From Clavelina lepadiformis (lineage: Eukaryota; Chordata; Ascidiacea; Aplousobranchia; Clavelinidae): 64,000 nucleotides of DNA. Location of the stretch: assembly GCF_947623445.1 (NCBI RefSeq), contig NC_135241.1:1738501-1802500 (forward strand), in the 5' to 3' direction. Both the position numbers and the translations under genes were made by a program. Below, piece after piece: positions 1-15,000 of the stretch; position 1 is the first letter of the stretch; each line of letters starts with the position of its first letter. Under the pieces are notes generated by a model that saw only the letters and a program-made list of their open reading frames with translations, made no database searches and was not told the DNA's origin.

Positions 1-207
1 AACTTTGATTTTATGGTGACTGGTAGCATTTAGGGGAAGCTAATCAGATAAAATGGGTTAAATTGGGGTAAATAATATGTAACACATAGTACAACAATCT
101 GCAGTCCTGTAAATGATGTTAAGGGTAAGATGACAACAAAGTATAACGCTTTCGCAGTTTCATGACGGACCAGTAAAAGAGGATAACAATACAAATTTAG
201 AGCTCAC

Positions 208-3200
208 AGACGACATTGATTGTGTAGACTTCTCTGATGGCTTCGACATCTGGTTGCGAATACTGCGCAGAGCACGTAATTTCCCGACCATCGTCATTCT
301 TTGTCACATCAATGTTCATTGTCGTAGATGGCTGACCATCCAAACTTTAAAAAGTAACATAAAATAAAGTCAAAAGATTTTGATGACTATAATACAGATA
401 CAATTTCAACAGCAACATACATGATGCTTGGCGAAGGGTTTCCGTTGGCATCGCATGTCAATGATAACTGGTCACCTACGAATGAAGTTTTCGATGATGC
501 ACGAAGGGTAACGGTATCAGTTGGGTCTGAAAAAGCATCGTAAATCTGTTTTACTTTCAACACGCAATGGTAATCCAATGTGTCCAGCAAGAAGTCTTAT
601 GGCTTCTGATAATAAAGCAAACGACTGCGTTATTTTGATGATTATTTGCTTTCTTGTTAACTTACAATGCACGCGGAATAGGGGAAAAGATGCATTTCGT
701 TGTTGCTGGTTAGCCGGTTTTGATCCACCACTGGTGACCTGTGATAGAAAAATTAAGTCAAGAATATCACTTTGCAAATTATACAGTAAAAACGGAACTG
801 TGCTATTTTTGCGCAAACAAAACAGTAAAATATCTAGTACACTTCTCTCAATAATAAGAGATTGAATCAGACAATGATTTACTAACCATACAATAAAACT
901 GAGCATTATCATCTTCCTTTGTTAGCAATTTCTTCAAATAACGTTTTGAAGATGTCTAAACATATTAAGACAGCAATGATTAATGGTCATGGTGTTTAAA
1001 AACATACTTGAAAAGGGATTTTCATAAAAACGGCAACGCACTATATACCAAGCATGCACTTTTGCTGTAATAACCACAATACCGCCATTGGTTAATTGCA
1101 GATAAATAATAGATAATAATCTTTAGAGCAGATAATCTGTAGAGAGTAATATACACAATCGTAATGGGCCAATAAATTGAACACAACCAGTGCTTTTTAA
1201 GGTGTTTTCGGGAGTCGTGGCCTCCCAAAATCATGCTTCTGCAACTATAGCAGTTATCTTTAAAAGTCGCAGAGCCTCAAAATTTCTTAGTGACCACCAA
1301 AGTCAAACGTTAAAAATGCTTCAAAACTAAAACACCACTAAAAATGTATTTGAAATATATTCCTTGCAAAAGTGAAATAAGTACCTTCATTCCTTTTGAG
1401 GTCGTCGCTTTGTCTCCTAAAAACTCAGATAATGCGTCATTTTCCCCGTCAGACTTATCAAGTGATTCAGAACCTACAGCATAATAACCCTGTATAAACC
1501 ATTCCAAACTGTTTGATATAAATTGATTACAATGGGTAATAGATATTTGGAGGCCAGCGTGTATCGAATATTTGGCTAACAACAAGGCATTCTCCTATAT
1601 ATGAGAATAAAGGTAGTGTGCAAAAAATAGAAAATTTCACAATGGTCAAGAACATATTATGTTTATTTTTGGGAAACACTACTTTGAAAATATTGGGAAA
1701 TATTTTTAAAAATGAATAAAAGATTTCATGAAAAATGCAAAATGTTTGTAAGTACTAAATTTATTGAGCGAAACCACAAAAAATAAATTTTGCTGCTTTT
1801 TACATTAAATTTTTATATTTCAAAACAAAAATTTTGCATAAAAATTAATACTGGTAATAAGTCAAAATTAAGCTTAAAATATCTATTTGCATAACTGTTT
1901 AGAACAAGTGAACGCAAAAAAAAATTTTGTGTTCAGGGAAGCAATCTCATTCAAAAATAATTACAAAATGATTTTACTTGTACAGATGATATTGTTCTAG
2001 AAACTAGCAATATTACAATTTGGTAAATTTTATCTAAAGTTTGCTTTTTGACTAGATGTTACTGTCTGTCAGTATATCAGCTAAGAGCTTACAAAGAAAC
2101 CATATTGCTATGTTTTTGGATTTTGGATATTGCGATGTTTTAGGTGCAGGAACTATATGCAGCTTATATCAATTCACTTGCAAGTTTAGTTTGTATTTTG
2201 GAATTTTCAGTGTACATGTTGACCGCTCATAGAATTACAAATCGGCTGAAACTAAAGGAACTTTATTAAGCAGATTCTATTGAGTATAACGAGTAAAAAT
2301 GGACAATACAAATTGGGGCCTCTCAAAATGCCAGTTTTCAAATGAAAAACTGATGTGCCCTGATGGCATTAAAAAATTAACTTCCGATTTCCGACAAATA
2401 TTTTTTTTATGCGCAGTAAAACTCGGAGGGCAAAAGGCCAAGCTCTAAATTAGTAATGTCATAAACTAAACACTTCAAAGTAAGTCTACTAACTGCTGAA
2501 GTCTACCAACCTTGAAATAAAACATCAAACAATTACCAGTACCACAAAACATGTCTGTGACTTACTACTGATTGCCCTAAAATGACATAGTTTAGTCACA
2601 AAATGCCCAAAACCTATCAATGCAGTGTAAGACGCTCAAGAAACTATTAAAAAGCCAAAAGTTAAAGTTACTGTAGGCTCACCACTGCTACTTTCAACTT
2701 CTTCTCCGCCTGATGAGGTTAGTGTTTGTCAATCATCGTCAGAAGCGACAAGAAATTAAAAGGAAGTAGGTTAGTAAATTAAGTCATACAACAATATTAG
2801 CAGCAACAACCAAGAAAACACAGTTTGGAGCAAACATGTTAGGCTTAATGTACAGGCTTCGTGATTGCGCTAATTTTATTACGAGTGCTAATTTCATAAC
2901 AGTCAATAAATACATAACATATATACATGTGAAAGCAGCTTTTAAAACTTGCATTTTGTTAGAGAGCTTAACATTAATTATTGGTTCACCTTTAAGTAAT
3001 TGATCAGACATTAATTTTACGTTCATAGTTTCATCATGCAGAATTTGAAAGCTAATCTTTGAGATAAAAAACATGCCATATATATATATATATGTTGCGT
3101 TAATTAAGCAATCACAGACAATCAAAGTGTTAAATCAACACTCAATCCTAAGAGTAAATTGTAAAAAACATATGCTTGGGCTTGTTTAGAAAAATTGCAC

Positions 3201-6200
3201 ACTTCAAAGTACATATAAGCTTGTTGTGAATGGAAAGCAAACCATTGCAGCATACCTCTGTAAAAAGTAATTTTTGGCTCTGGATAACCAAAGCCAGTTT
3301 CGCAAAATCCTATATCCATTTTTTCACCAGCTTCGAAAATAGTGTCTTTCTCAAGCATGATGATTGGATTTGTATCAGCTACAGCTAAAGTAGATGAAAA
3401 TGTTGATGTTTTGTTAATGATGAATTGGAAAGTTAAATTAACCTTAGAATAAATCTTTTCCGCATGAACTAAACTGGTTAAAATATTTACCAAGTCTCAT
3501 AATAGTGCACAATGTCAAACAACTGCTGACAAATAACTCACCATACACACTGAACATGATTGCTCCATTTTTGGACCCGGTTTTGCCAAAGTCAACTTCA
3601 CAATTCAATTTTCCCATTATTTTATTGTCAGCCAGAGTGGCAGTAGGAATCTAGAGTTTAGTAGCAGCCTTTAGTATATCATGTTAGCAATTCTATCACA
3701 ACTTATATAAATAACTGCCAAGCTGATCCTGCTCTTGTATAGACTTGCCGCTAAACCAAAAGATCAACGTTCAGGGCACTGCTGGGCATTTCTACGGTAA
3801 CATTAAACACGAACCACCGGAATAATAGAATAACTTGCCACGAGTGCACCGTCGTCATCAACACTATATGTGCGATTCAATCCTTCCACCGATCTGGGAC
3901 CAGAACCAGCCTCATCATCTTGCTTAAATGTATAAATTACATGCAGTTGGTCGCCTTGCTCTACTTTCCATTTAATTGTTGGAGACTCTAAATTGAAATC
4001 GGCAAAAAATAAAACAAATTAAATTAAATAAAAAAAAGTAAAAAGAATTTAAAGAAAAAAGAAAAAGATTTAAAAAATCAGCAAAAACACAAAATTTGTT
4101 TTTTTTTCTCAAAATTATACGAGCAGACATTTCCATTATTTTTACAAGTGAGATCATTGTGGCTAAATCTGTCTGTTAGTTAGGACTAGCTTTCTCCAAC
4201 GATACACTTTCTTGACACTCTCTTGATTTTCTCCGTTCGAAACTATATAATCATTGTGGCACCACACTTATATTGTGGCACCCACATTATAATAACTTTT
4301 GAGTGTTATTTTGGTTAGTGTTTCAAAGTGAGAAAAAGAAATGAAAGATTGGTACCCAAACATCGTCGTATAAAGAGAACTGCTTTGTTTATCAGCAAGT
4401 AATACAAAGCCTGGTGCAGAAGTGCATAACCATGTGATGCATTTGCATACTTATTAGCATTGATGGAAACAAGTCTTAATGGCTGGGACACAAGTCAAGT
4501 CACTAACAGCCATGTCAAGTCGACTTATTGAATTATGTTACATTACACAAGTCTTTCCATCTGTGACTACTAGTCCCCTGTTGCCCTAACTGTGACGTCA
4601 TTTAGTTGTTCACTTCTGCACTAAAGACAAAATGCAAGCAAAAAAAGCAAACCAAAAACTCACCTGTTACAAGCTCCCCTGTCGCAACATAACTGCAAGG
4701 AATCTTTGCATCTGTGTTTTCTGCGACTTCCACATCTTCCAACATCAGCTCGAAACTATTTTGAGCTTGAGAATACACTGAAACCAACATATTTTGCTAT
4801 TAAGTTTTTTGTGGTTACCATGTCCTTATGAAAAATTTGCCGAATGATTCTGAGATATAAAAATAGCTTAAAAACACGATATGAGCTGAAAATTGCGATA
4901 CAAGATAAGCTAAATAGCCTAAAATCAAATAGAGATAAGCTGCTGTTGTTTGAGTATGTGCATTAGTAGGCCTATGTATGCTATTTATATATTTTTAAAA
5001 GTGAGAGATGACCGTAGGTTTGTTACTTGCATTTTCGTCGCAAGGACTACGATCGCGTAGGACTAATTATAGAATCATCACAGAATATAAACGTCAGACA
5101 GCTATTATGGGTTTCGTTGAAGGGGAATAACCCAAGCCACAAGTCCTTGAGTGAAGATGTCTTTAATGGTATGCCAAATAGTGGCCCCTGCCAAATAATG
5201 ACAGACAGACAATGAATTGCTTACGTCACAAAGGGGTTCAATATTAGGCAGGGATCACTTTTTGAATTGTCCTGGATTTAATCGGCACGCTTTTAACTCT
5301 TCCGTGGGTTGAATGGACCAACCACCATACAAAATCCGCCAAGGACAGCCAAACACAGAACCTTCATTTAAAATTCTCTGTTCAAATCAGAGTAAATTAT
5401 CAAAATATTAAAAGCCTTAATGTTCAACATTGCACACTCTTTGATGCCAGAAATCGAAATAAATCATTTGATTTTACCACAGTGACGTTAACCTGACCCG
5501 GAATGATCGATGAACGCATGAGGCTTATAAATAATGCAAGTTTAGCTAATGCTCACTTGCAAGGAAAATACTTCCACAACCCACTCAAGGTAAAAAAGAT
5601 GGTCGTTTAAACGTGCATCGAAAAGGTGCCACGAAGAGTAAAAAATTTACACTGTGGCCCGTGCGACGCACTTTAACTTTTACTTTTAATTAATTATTTA
5701 AATGAAGTTTTCACACATTTGTAGTTTTTGAACTTGTGCACTTGTCTAACTAGCCTTTCATTGGTAAATTATATAATAGCCTACGCACCAAGGTTTATTT
5801 TAGGACCAAGGACGTTTATGTTGTGTCTTGGCGGTGTAGCTGATTAAACGATGCGCTTTAGGAGAAGTAAGCTATCTGACTTGATCTTATCCACAGCCAC
5901 AGTGCCACAGCCCAGCATATAACCAGCCTGAAACTAAATATAACCACCGTCCCACTTATTTACTTGAAACAAACGGCCAACCCTTTTCTAGTTTACAAGC
6001 ATTTTCTGTCGTTGTCTCCCAGGAGGCGCGCTTTAGAAGTGTATCATTTCATTAATCGCTTTTACCCACGCCTGCTCACATAGGATAAAAAACATAATCG
6101 CAAACTACCAAAAAGTCCCATGGGATCACATCAAGAGAATTCCATTCGTTTTTTGACAAGATAAAAACTTGATTTAAACAAATTCGCCGAATATTATCAT

Positions 6201-9081
6201 TTTTATTCATCATTTACAACGTGCTGGTACAACCCAACATAGAGCGGATAATCACTATTTCAGTCGGTTTTGGAAACTCACTTTTCCATTAGATGCAGAC
6301 ATGCAAAGCCACGAAGGTGTTAACCCGAAATTGTGAGCAAATTAAATGGGGCGTGTGTAGTACTGACATAGGTAAGGGCGTAACTTGTGTAAGGCCCGAA
6401 TTCCATAACATCCAAACTTTAATTCTGAACAAACATGCTGATAGATAGAAAAATAACTGATTAAATAAGACGAAGAAAGTGAAAGACCAAACATTTGTCA
6501 CCCAACAACTGCAGAAGTATGGCTTGCGTGTCCGCGCCAGGGTTAAACATTAATTAGGCTAAAGCGCAATTGTTTAATTAACAGTTAACGCAACAGTTTA
6601 ATTAGAAATAACTCTGCTGTGCTGTGTATTTTGGGATTCAAGCTTCCGCCTTGTGACGTATTCTAGTTTTTCGTGTGAGTGACATGAATTGCGAATTGCA
6701 TTAAAAATATCAACATGCTTATGAACACATGTTGTTAAGCCGAGTCGAAAGCGAGAACAATAATACCCGATATTTTCGCTGCGAAAGCTTGACCGTGATC
6801 ATTAAACAATAAAAAGTGATTGTGAGCTCATACAAGTATTTTTATGGCGCCAAAACTCATTCAGCTGAAACCGGATGTTCCTTCATTGGAGAGCCTGCGG
6901 TTGTGAAGACAGCAGTTTTCACAAGTCTGTATCCGGTAAGCGGCAACGGGTCATTGGACTTGGCTAAACCCTATGCGAAGTGGACTAAAGCAAAGTTATG
7001 CGCCTGTGTGTTTTCAAGAGTAAATTTTTCCCCATGCCAAGTTTACATACCGGTAAGTAAGCGTGTTTTTAATGTTTCGTCTAATCTTGTAAAGTAAGTG
7101 GTGTAAATCTTGTCCTGCTGTGAGGTAGCCTGCCGGTAGACCACAGTTTGCTAGACTGTTGAAGCAACATTTTCAGTTGTGACGAAATCTTTCGTTCTCT
7201 TCGATTCAGTTCTATGTTTATTTTGCTTCAAATTAGAAGCGTGTATATTTACATCTGTCAACCTTTGTTCGTTTTCGAGTGAAATTTCAGCGTTACCTTC
7301 CTCATGTGGAGTTAGTTAATTACATTCATTCTTACAATTACCTACATTGTTTGATATTCTGGAACAATCACCCTGTTTGAGATTAGTACAGTTTGCTTTT
7401 AGTCATGACAAGCCAACGCTGTAGGCAGTTACAGGCTTTCAAATACAGTTTATTGTAGGATAGATAACGTTTTAAAGATTGAAACTGATTAGTTGTTGTA
7501 TTTCACCATGTTACATGTCACTTGCTTACTTTTTACCTGAATTTGTGTTTCATTAATTTACGATTTGCTGTGCAAAGCGACACACGATACGTAACCCAAG
7601 TCAACTGATCGCCCACTCTGTCTGGAAGCTAACTTACGTCATCGGTTATCTAAAGTGACTAAGAGTTAGTAGATGTAAGCTCTTGATGACGTGAGGGACA
7701 AATAAAACTCAACTACATTTGAAGACCTCATTACCAGTTGGTCTCTAATGGCAAATATTTGTTCCGTCGACTTGGCACGTGTGGTCTAAAGGCTTGCTGA
7801 TAGTGAACGATTAAGTAGGCAATTTCTATTGGTGAAAAGCTTGCCAACGTACTGCTACAGTGTTGTTATGTGTATGTTACGCGGTTACACATCATACAGT
7901 TTGTTTAAATGCTAACCAAAGTGACTTCACAAGCGAAAGGTCACAGATCACTATAATCAATCTAAAAATCAGATTTGCCGTGAATTATGACGTTACAATC
8001 GCGTTCCAAACTCGGTGTGAACTAGTTTCTGCGTTTTGATAAAATCAAAGTAATAGGAACGTACCTATATAACTTAACGGAAACCCTTAAAGGAAACGAA
8101 AACAAAAAGTTGTTGTGTTTAGCCTATCAACAACCAGGCTGACTGATTTATTCTCACGGAACTTTGAAAGTTCGGGACTTGCCAGCAGGGCCAAATCTTT
8201 CAATGTTCCCCAGGCCAGGTGAAAACCCAGGTTTACGTTGTGACGGAACCGCTTCTTTCGATTGGAGTGTCATTAAATATCTTCTTCACTGGATCATGCT
8301 TGTATAGCTCGAAATTTGAGTAATGCGATAAAAAATCAAATTTGTTTGAAACTTGAACAAAGACAAACTTGGTAATCGAGAATTGAGTCATACTTATCGC
8401 CAACTTTAAACCGTGCAAAGACTTCCTTTGGCCTAAGGATAGCAAAAGCATTTCGAAACGAAGTAGATTTCCGCTATGAACACTTGTCGAGGTTTTGGGC
8501 TTAAAACACCGTCTCGCCATGATGCCTACGCGGATGACTATATTTGGTCAAAGCATGTGACGAAGGCAACGAAGTGGACAGCGAGCTTTTTCTTCTTACA
8601 AGCGAAATGGTGAAATATAACAAGCCACAGTATACGGAATTTACCGCAAATGACGCCTATCCCAAACTCTTTAACAATGCAACAAATTTTTATTGTAAAA
8701 CGCAATTGTTTGGCTGAATATCGCGTTTTGTCTAAACTGTGACGTATCTTGCTCTAAACGTCAGCTCCAAACCTCGTCATGCCCAAAGGGTGATTGAACG
8801 CACTTACTTCAATTTCATAAACAATTTGGATCTTGCTTTGTGTGTAACACTATAACAAGGCAATGGGGTCGTGTATAGCCTCATATTTTCTGCACGTTTA
8901 TCTAATGATCTCCCCGTCATATAGGCTCTATTACTGATTGGCTGCAACCTTCGCAGCCTACACTTGGTTATTTTATGCAATTTGAACGCCTTACAGATGT
9001 ACGTTTAACTAAAAAAACTTCATTATTTAAATGGCATTACTCACCTGCAAAGACCAAGACAAGTAAGCAAACGGCATTCAT
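208..9081 (-). CDS. Immunoglobulin-superfamily cell-surface protein, 5' part (runs off left edge)
   Basis: Exons read on the minus strand: 9045-9081, 4664-4777, 3818-3987, 3542-3650, 3256-3384, 2683-2709, 1385-1473, 421-526, 208-344. The start codon at 9081 opens a signal peptide (MNAVCLLVLVFAVYSQA), probably cut before QNSFEL. A V-type Ig domain follows, with its first Cys in KIPCSYVATGE and its second in GKLNCEVDFG. A C2-type domain follows (MDIGFCETGFGYPEPKITFY), then an acidic Ser/Glu-rich linker spread over two small exons, then another Ig domain (QLSLTCDANGNPSPS ... GREITCSAQYSQ). This V-C2 order resembles MCAM/BCAM/ALCAM adhesion receptors, but I cannot assign orthology. Phases agree at all joints except 1385/526, where a small phase 0-to-1 exon appears to be missing. 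The 208 exon ends in an open donor, so further Ig domains and any membrane anchor lie beyond base 1. The 3818 donor could instead lie at 3815. Confidence 0.8.
3078..3093. repeat. (AT)n microsatellite
   Basis: About eight AT units in the intron between the 3256 and 2683 exons of the Ig-family gene. Confidence 0.8.
4411..4623. mobile_element. Short inverted-terminal-repeat element (MITE)
   Basis: The left end reads tggtgcagaagtgcataacc and the right end is its imperfect reverse complement (gttcacttctgcacta), with a tgacgtca motif just inside the right end. The same termini occur at 24133-25201, so this is a family of non-autonomous elements. It lies in the large first intron of the Ig-family gene and contains no ORF. 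The superfamily is not clear from the ends. Confidence 0.55.
4778..9044 (-). other. Large first intron of the Ig-family gene
   Basis: About 4.3 kb between the signal-peptide exon and the second coding exon. No further exon, RNA gene or long ORF could be supported here. Around 6760-6790 a motif ccgatattttcgctgcgaaa recurs near 26617 in slightly changed form, so part of the intron is probably dispersed-repeat DNA. Confidence 0.5.
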
Positions 9082-12000
9082 CTTGGTACAACTGTCTATT
9101 GTCAGGTACAAATTATCTCAAGTTAACTATCCTATGTGAAAACCTGCAAGTTAAACGGAATTAAATTAGTCATTGTAATTACTTTTTTAAGTAATGCGCT
9201 ATGATTTAATCTGCTCATTAACAATAAAGACGGTAACAATAAAGTTCAAAAGAGCTGAATTTTTAATTAAAATGAAGTTCTGCTCAAATTTCCAGCCATA
9301 GCTCAGCTGCGAGGTCCGATTGAATGAATTTCTATTTAACCTGAAAAGATCGCTTCAAGTTTAGCGAGTAAATGATGGGTAGCCTAGAAAATTGCCAAAA
9401 TGCATTTCTCAAAACCGACCACATCGACGCCTCATCTTGTGCAATGAATAAGAGAGAAAATATGCACGCAGTGAGGGACGAATCATGGATTAATTCCAAT
9501 GGTTTTGCTCATCGTGAAAGTATTTCGTTAATTTGATGCTGTTGTATCGAGTGAAACAAGAAATTTATACCCAGAACGAACGCCAGAGCCAAGACACCAG
9601 AAAACATACGTATCGGTTTGATCAATAAATTTGTTTTCTACAGCCGTGATTCTGTGTTTGAGTCGTAACTTCCAACACTTTGCTGTTAAGGCTTTTATTA
9701 TGAACCGCTAGTAAAAGTAATATAATGAGATGTTTTGCGTAATGGCGGTGTTTAGTTCAAAGTCGAATCTCCATCGGTGTTGCAATATTGTCGATGACGG
9801 TTCCGTGTGCTGAGACTTTCATTTATAACTTTTTATTACCAAATGCCTTTCGTCGATTTAAACATGCCGTACATTTTTGAACTGTTCGACTCGAGAGCCG
9901 CTGTTATTAGCTTTCAAAATTGTAGTTAAATTAGCTGCTAGCGCAGTTGGTTGTGAAAAGCTTTCAGCAGATACGAGAAAAACAGTCGTCGGCGGACCTC
10001 GACAATAGACTTCCGTATTTTCAGCAAATAACATCTGTTTACTTTCGTCTGTCGTAAAAGAAATATCGAGGTTATCATCGCTTGTCCAATACACTTCCAG
10101 CTAACCTCTGACGTGTTAAACCTAGCGTTAGCAAAGCGGCAAAAGAAACTTACGTCTATTTAGACGACGTTCATTCTAACGTACTTGCGCCCGAGGCATA
10201 GAAGTCGCTGACGTACGTAGAATTATATGCGACCATGCATAACGAGGCATGTATAAATTACCCGCTTAGCTATGATCACATGTTTCAAGATAAACGGTAA
10301 TTTGTCCTATCATTCTTTACTACCAGGTTCCCTTGGAGATTCGAAATTACTGTTTTACAAAATCGTTACAGACGCGTCAACGCTTAACATCGCGATTCTG
10401 GTGCTCTTTAAAGGGACAATGGAAATAACTAAAGCGAGTTGATCCACATGTTATAGTTTCAAGTTCCCAAACCAAGTCTATTGTTCGGCAGTGAGACGAC
10501 AATCGTAATAACAACACTTCGCGAAGTGGCATCGAGTCGATAAATAAGGGCTTTCAACCCGGTCGAACTTTCACGATTTCAGAGACAGTCACCCATAGAA
10601 GATTGTCAAATTTTATAAGTTGCGAAGTTTTTACGTCGAGCTTACTTCGCTCATTTGGCGATTGTTTGCCGATGGTAATACGCACGGTAGCTTTATAACC
10701 TATATGGTATACAGCATTATCATTTGCATATCATTTATGATATGCTTAAGGATGTGGTTTAAGATCCCTAAATTCTTGTACGTGCTTGGAGAACGTCGCG
10801 CTCGTTAGCTTTGGTGAAAACACGAGATCAAAGCTCAGCTGGAACCAAACAGATCAAATTATCTAGTGGAGCGTGTTGTGCCCATGACACTTCAACCGTA
10901 TAAAACTTAAAACTTGTGAAAGCCGTAAATACACCTCAACCAGGGGCTTGCTGGTAAAGATGCTCTTCAATCGTTATGAATATAGTCACACAAGAGGTTA
11001 AGTGATGAACGGTGAATGAGCCATAACTGGTATGCGGTTGAAATTAGTTTCAAGCGATGTGCGCAGACATGGAACCAGCCCAAGGCTTCAAGCTATGTGA
11101 TGTCGAAATGAACATTTATTTTTGAATTCGTTGTCCAGTCAATAGGCGGCGATTTCTTTTTATCCCGGGTATTAAAAATTGTTTCCGTGAATAAACTGTA
11201 AAAATGAAACGGGTCGGGTATTAAATTTAACTTTTAAAAGCTAGGTATGTCACACAACCGATTATTTTCTCATCTCTTTCAACAATCGCATTAACGACTA
11301 TAATTGACGCAAACGCGACCGTCGAACAAATAAATGAAATATCGTCTTTGTTTGTTCCAATGTCCCTCGTCTAGTCACATGTCAGGTGCGAAAACCAGCC
11401 ATCAAGCTCGATCGCTCACGGCGAAATTATCGTTGAATGACGCTTCGACATGAGGTACAACATATTGCTGAAGATAACATCACTGAATACAGCGTGCAAT
11501 GAACGTATCGAACACCAAACAAAGACCACTTATATGTGTAAGTTGTTTACAAGACACAAAGTGCTGCCTGCAAAGTTCTGGCAAAGCATTCGTTTTTCTA
11601 CTTCTGAGCAGTAACCCGTTGGAGGCAAAGCATTTACAAAAATCGATGTTAGCTGCGCCGAGGTTCCTGCCTATGTTTTGGAAATAAACCGCGATCGCAG
11701 CGTTAATTGTTATTAAAAATGCATGACGGTGGTTCAATGGCAACGAAAAATTCCCAAAGGTAATATTGACCGAAGAACCTCAAACGCTAAGGTTTGAAAC
11801 ACGCTCATCTAAACGCTGTTTTCATATTTAAATTAAATAATAAGGAGACGACAGAGCAAATATTGATCTTAGGAAAATATGACTTATCGGAACCTGCACA
11901 GCCAACTGAAATAACATGGTAAATGTTGCGGTAATTTGTCTCAAATCTACTCCTTTGCGATTCGAATCTATACCGGCGTGCGGATTTAGACGTCATAATT

Positions 12001-15000
12001 TGTATTATATAGTACAAAGTAATGCTATAAGTTTATAACGTCTATCAACACTAATCAAATATATACAGATAAAGGCTTGATAAGCAACATATGCTCTTCT
12101 GCAAACAAATCTAAGTAGATTGACGGTGTATTTAACACGTGGACCAGCACTCTCTTAATCGTAGTTGCTTCTGCTTTTCTATCGCCATTTTTTGACGTCA
12201 ACCGTAATCCGTGTTAACTTGAGCTTTCTGTGACGTAACATTATCTTATCGTGACATTGACTGTCCATGTAGATCACTAAACTAACTAACTAACTAACTA
12301 ACTAAACTGCTTATACTAAACCTTCGCATAGTTCAATGTAATTGCGGACTAATCTATGTTTTCTTACGCCTGTTAGACTGTGTCTTCAAGCCCCAACGCT
12401 TGGAATAGTCTATCATCCGCGGTTGCTTTGGGCGGGGCTGGACGAAGCGTTCAGGCGACGAAAAAGGCAAGTCGCCGCGCTCGGCTTTTATCTTCTTTGG
12501 CCGAAGAGAAGTCTTTTTTGGCCAAATCGCCGACACGTTCGCTTTTTCTGGTACTGTCTTGTTCGTTGGCCTCGTTTCTGGAACGACTTCACAATTTTGT
12601 TGAAAGCAAAGAAAAACTGATCGATACGGAACTGGTCTAAATGATGCAATTTACGACGCAAACGAATACCTTGACATTTCGAAACACCCTAACATACGGC
12701 GACAAAAAGCCTCTTATTGGGAATGCTCTATTACAAAGTCTATTTTAAGAAGAACATTGCCGATTCTAATCTTCCGATATGCACTGCACTATAAATCCGT
12801 AAAAGCTGGTTCTCCTCGCAACGTCGACTCATGTGTTATTTTAAACAAAATTAAAGTAACAACCTAAATTCAGAAGCAATTTGTTACGAAAGGGCGTTCG
12901 AGTCCAAACTAAGCTACGGGTGGTCAGTCAAACAATAAAACCTCTGTGCGCTGTTTTGCCGGATTATTCACCAAATCAAAAACCAACCAACGAGGGGTTG
13001 CGGCGATAAAGCCAACTCTGGTTTCGTCACCGGTTCAGAGTCTCTCGACTCCAACAGTCGAAGTAGGTTGATAGCAAAATCCTTGTTATCGGTGCGTACA
13101 GGACGATCTCGTTATGGTTCTTGTATTCACTGTGATATATCGCCATGTGTCAGCAGACATAGATTCACTTAGTTGTAACAACCGTGTTTAGATAGATGGG
13201 GAGTCAGCAGGCACCGAGAGTCAGTCATTTGTTTCTTTTTCGGCTTCTTTCGTCATTGAAGCGTAAACGCTCGCTTGAGCGCTTCTACGAACCGCGCTGT
13301 CTTGCCAGAGCAACACACTTTGTATAGCATTACATGGAAATAATTGTTCTTTGGTTTAGACTCCTTTTGCTTTTGCCACCTTTACAAAAACAGACCATGT
13401 AAAGCGGCTTTGATTTTAAAGTAAACTTTATAACAAGGCAAGTAAATGTTGTCAGTTTTGGGTCCAAATTGAAGGTTTCTCAACTTTCAATGAAACACGC
13501 TTTGAAATTTAACGGAAAAATTCGAGGGAAAAACATTCCTTTCCTGCTTTGATTTCAAGTATCAACAAATTACAGCATCATAACAATACGTAATTTCTGT
13601 TAAAAGTTTGTGAATTAGAATGTTGGTGAAGTATTCATGGTTGTGTTATCGCGAATGGACTTATGGTTTAAAAGGCTCGACTTAATTTGTCAAATATTAG
13701 TGAACAAGGCTTAAACAGCGAAAGGCAAATTGATAGCAAATTTTCCTTGTTCGCCACCAAAAGAAAACTCGGCATAACTGCAGCCTCTGAAGCAATCTGC
13801 CCTGGAGCGTTGTCGAGCTTTTGTTGCGGCGAAGGTAGAGATTATTGCGATAACTTTCAAGTGCTAGTGAACCGTAACTTTCCCCTGAGTAATATTTGTC
13901 ATACCATCACCAGTCAACCACTATGTCCGTGACAGAACTTGTACTTGCTTTAAGTCGTGACGTTTTCAAATGTGAAAATCGTCAAGATGTTTAAATGGAG
14001 CAATGACATTGGCGTTTATGTTTGCCGTATTATGAACATTTTTGTTTAACCTATAAACGTTTCCATTCATGAACATCTTGTATCGGCTATATACAGTATA
14101 AAGGTTTTTTTTCAATAATGCTGCTGCATAAGTGCGATGGCGTTGCTTGCTTGGTTAAATAAACCCGCCATGACACACAAACCTGCTTCGAAACATAGCA
14201 ATCACCCGCTAAATACGATGCGTTGTAAACAGCCGTCAATGGATGGAGACCGGTTGTAATCGCATTCAGCTGTTTTAATTAGCTTTTTATTTTAAAAGTG
14301 AAGACGCGTTGCGCTACAGAAAATCAAACGATTGTAATTTGAGCGAGTTTTTTTTTCGGAAACCCGATACGATTACGTTACAACCTGAACGGTAAAACAA
14401 AACCCCCATCAAACCCACTTTTATCACAGCGAGTGTATCAAAGGGTCGCGATAAGGGTTTGTAATATCGTTCGAATTTCTTTTCAAGAGTCGTTCCTATC
14501 TACCAACCTACTATTAACGGTGACGTAACCGTTATTTCCCGCCTTTTTATGAGAGCCCTGTTGGAGAGTGTTATGACGTCATAGTTTAGCATCCACGGAT
14601 CAAGAATTTATGAGCGTGATTAAAGAAAGACACTTGCGCGGTTTGTATCCTTTGTTGAGCTTGGCCAAGTTGTAAGATAATTTGTCGATTTGGGTTAGCT
14701 CGTCTTCAGTGGACAAACGACTGCCGCTGCGATAGTAAACGTAAGCAAAAAATAGTAAGCAAAATCAACGTGCACCGTATAATTGGCCCCCGCTATCGTG
14801 ACCAAGTTGTGGTTAATTGTTACGCCATAAGAAGGGCATCCCTGAATGTCGAACATATGTTGGAAATCAATGTAGTACATATTCATGAGAAGAATTGTGG
14901 CTCCAAATATTGCTTTGGTCTTCAGTTCTTAATTACCAATGCGCGTTGGAGTCAATAAAAGATTGTAAATTACACGTTGAAATACGTCGTGCGGGCAGCG

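Noticed and set aside
9858-10094. 78-codon minus-strand frame upstream of the Ig-family gene
   Set aside because: Composition is not clearly protein-like and nothing links it by splicing to the Ig-family exons.
12380-12640. 86-codon open frame in a GC-richer patch
   Set aside because: No ATG, no convincing splice sites, no family resemblance, and overlapping open frames on both strands suggest base composition rather than coding.
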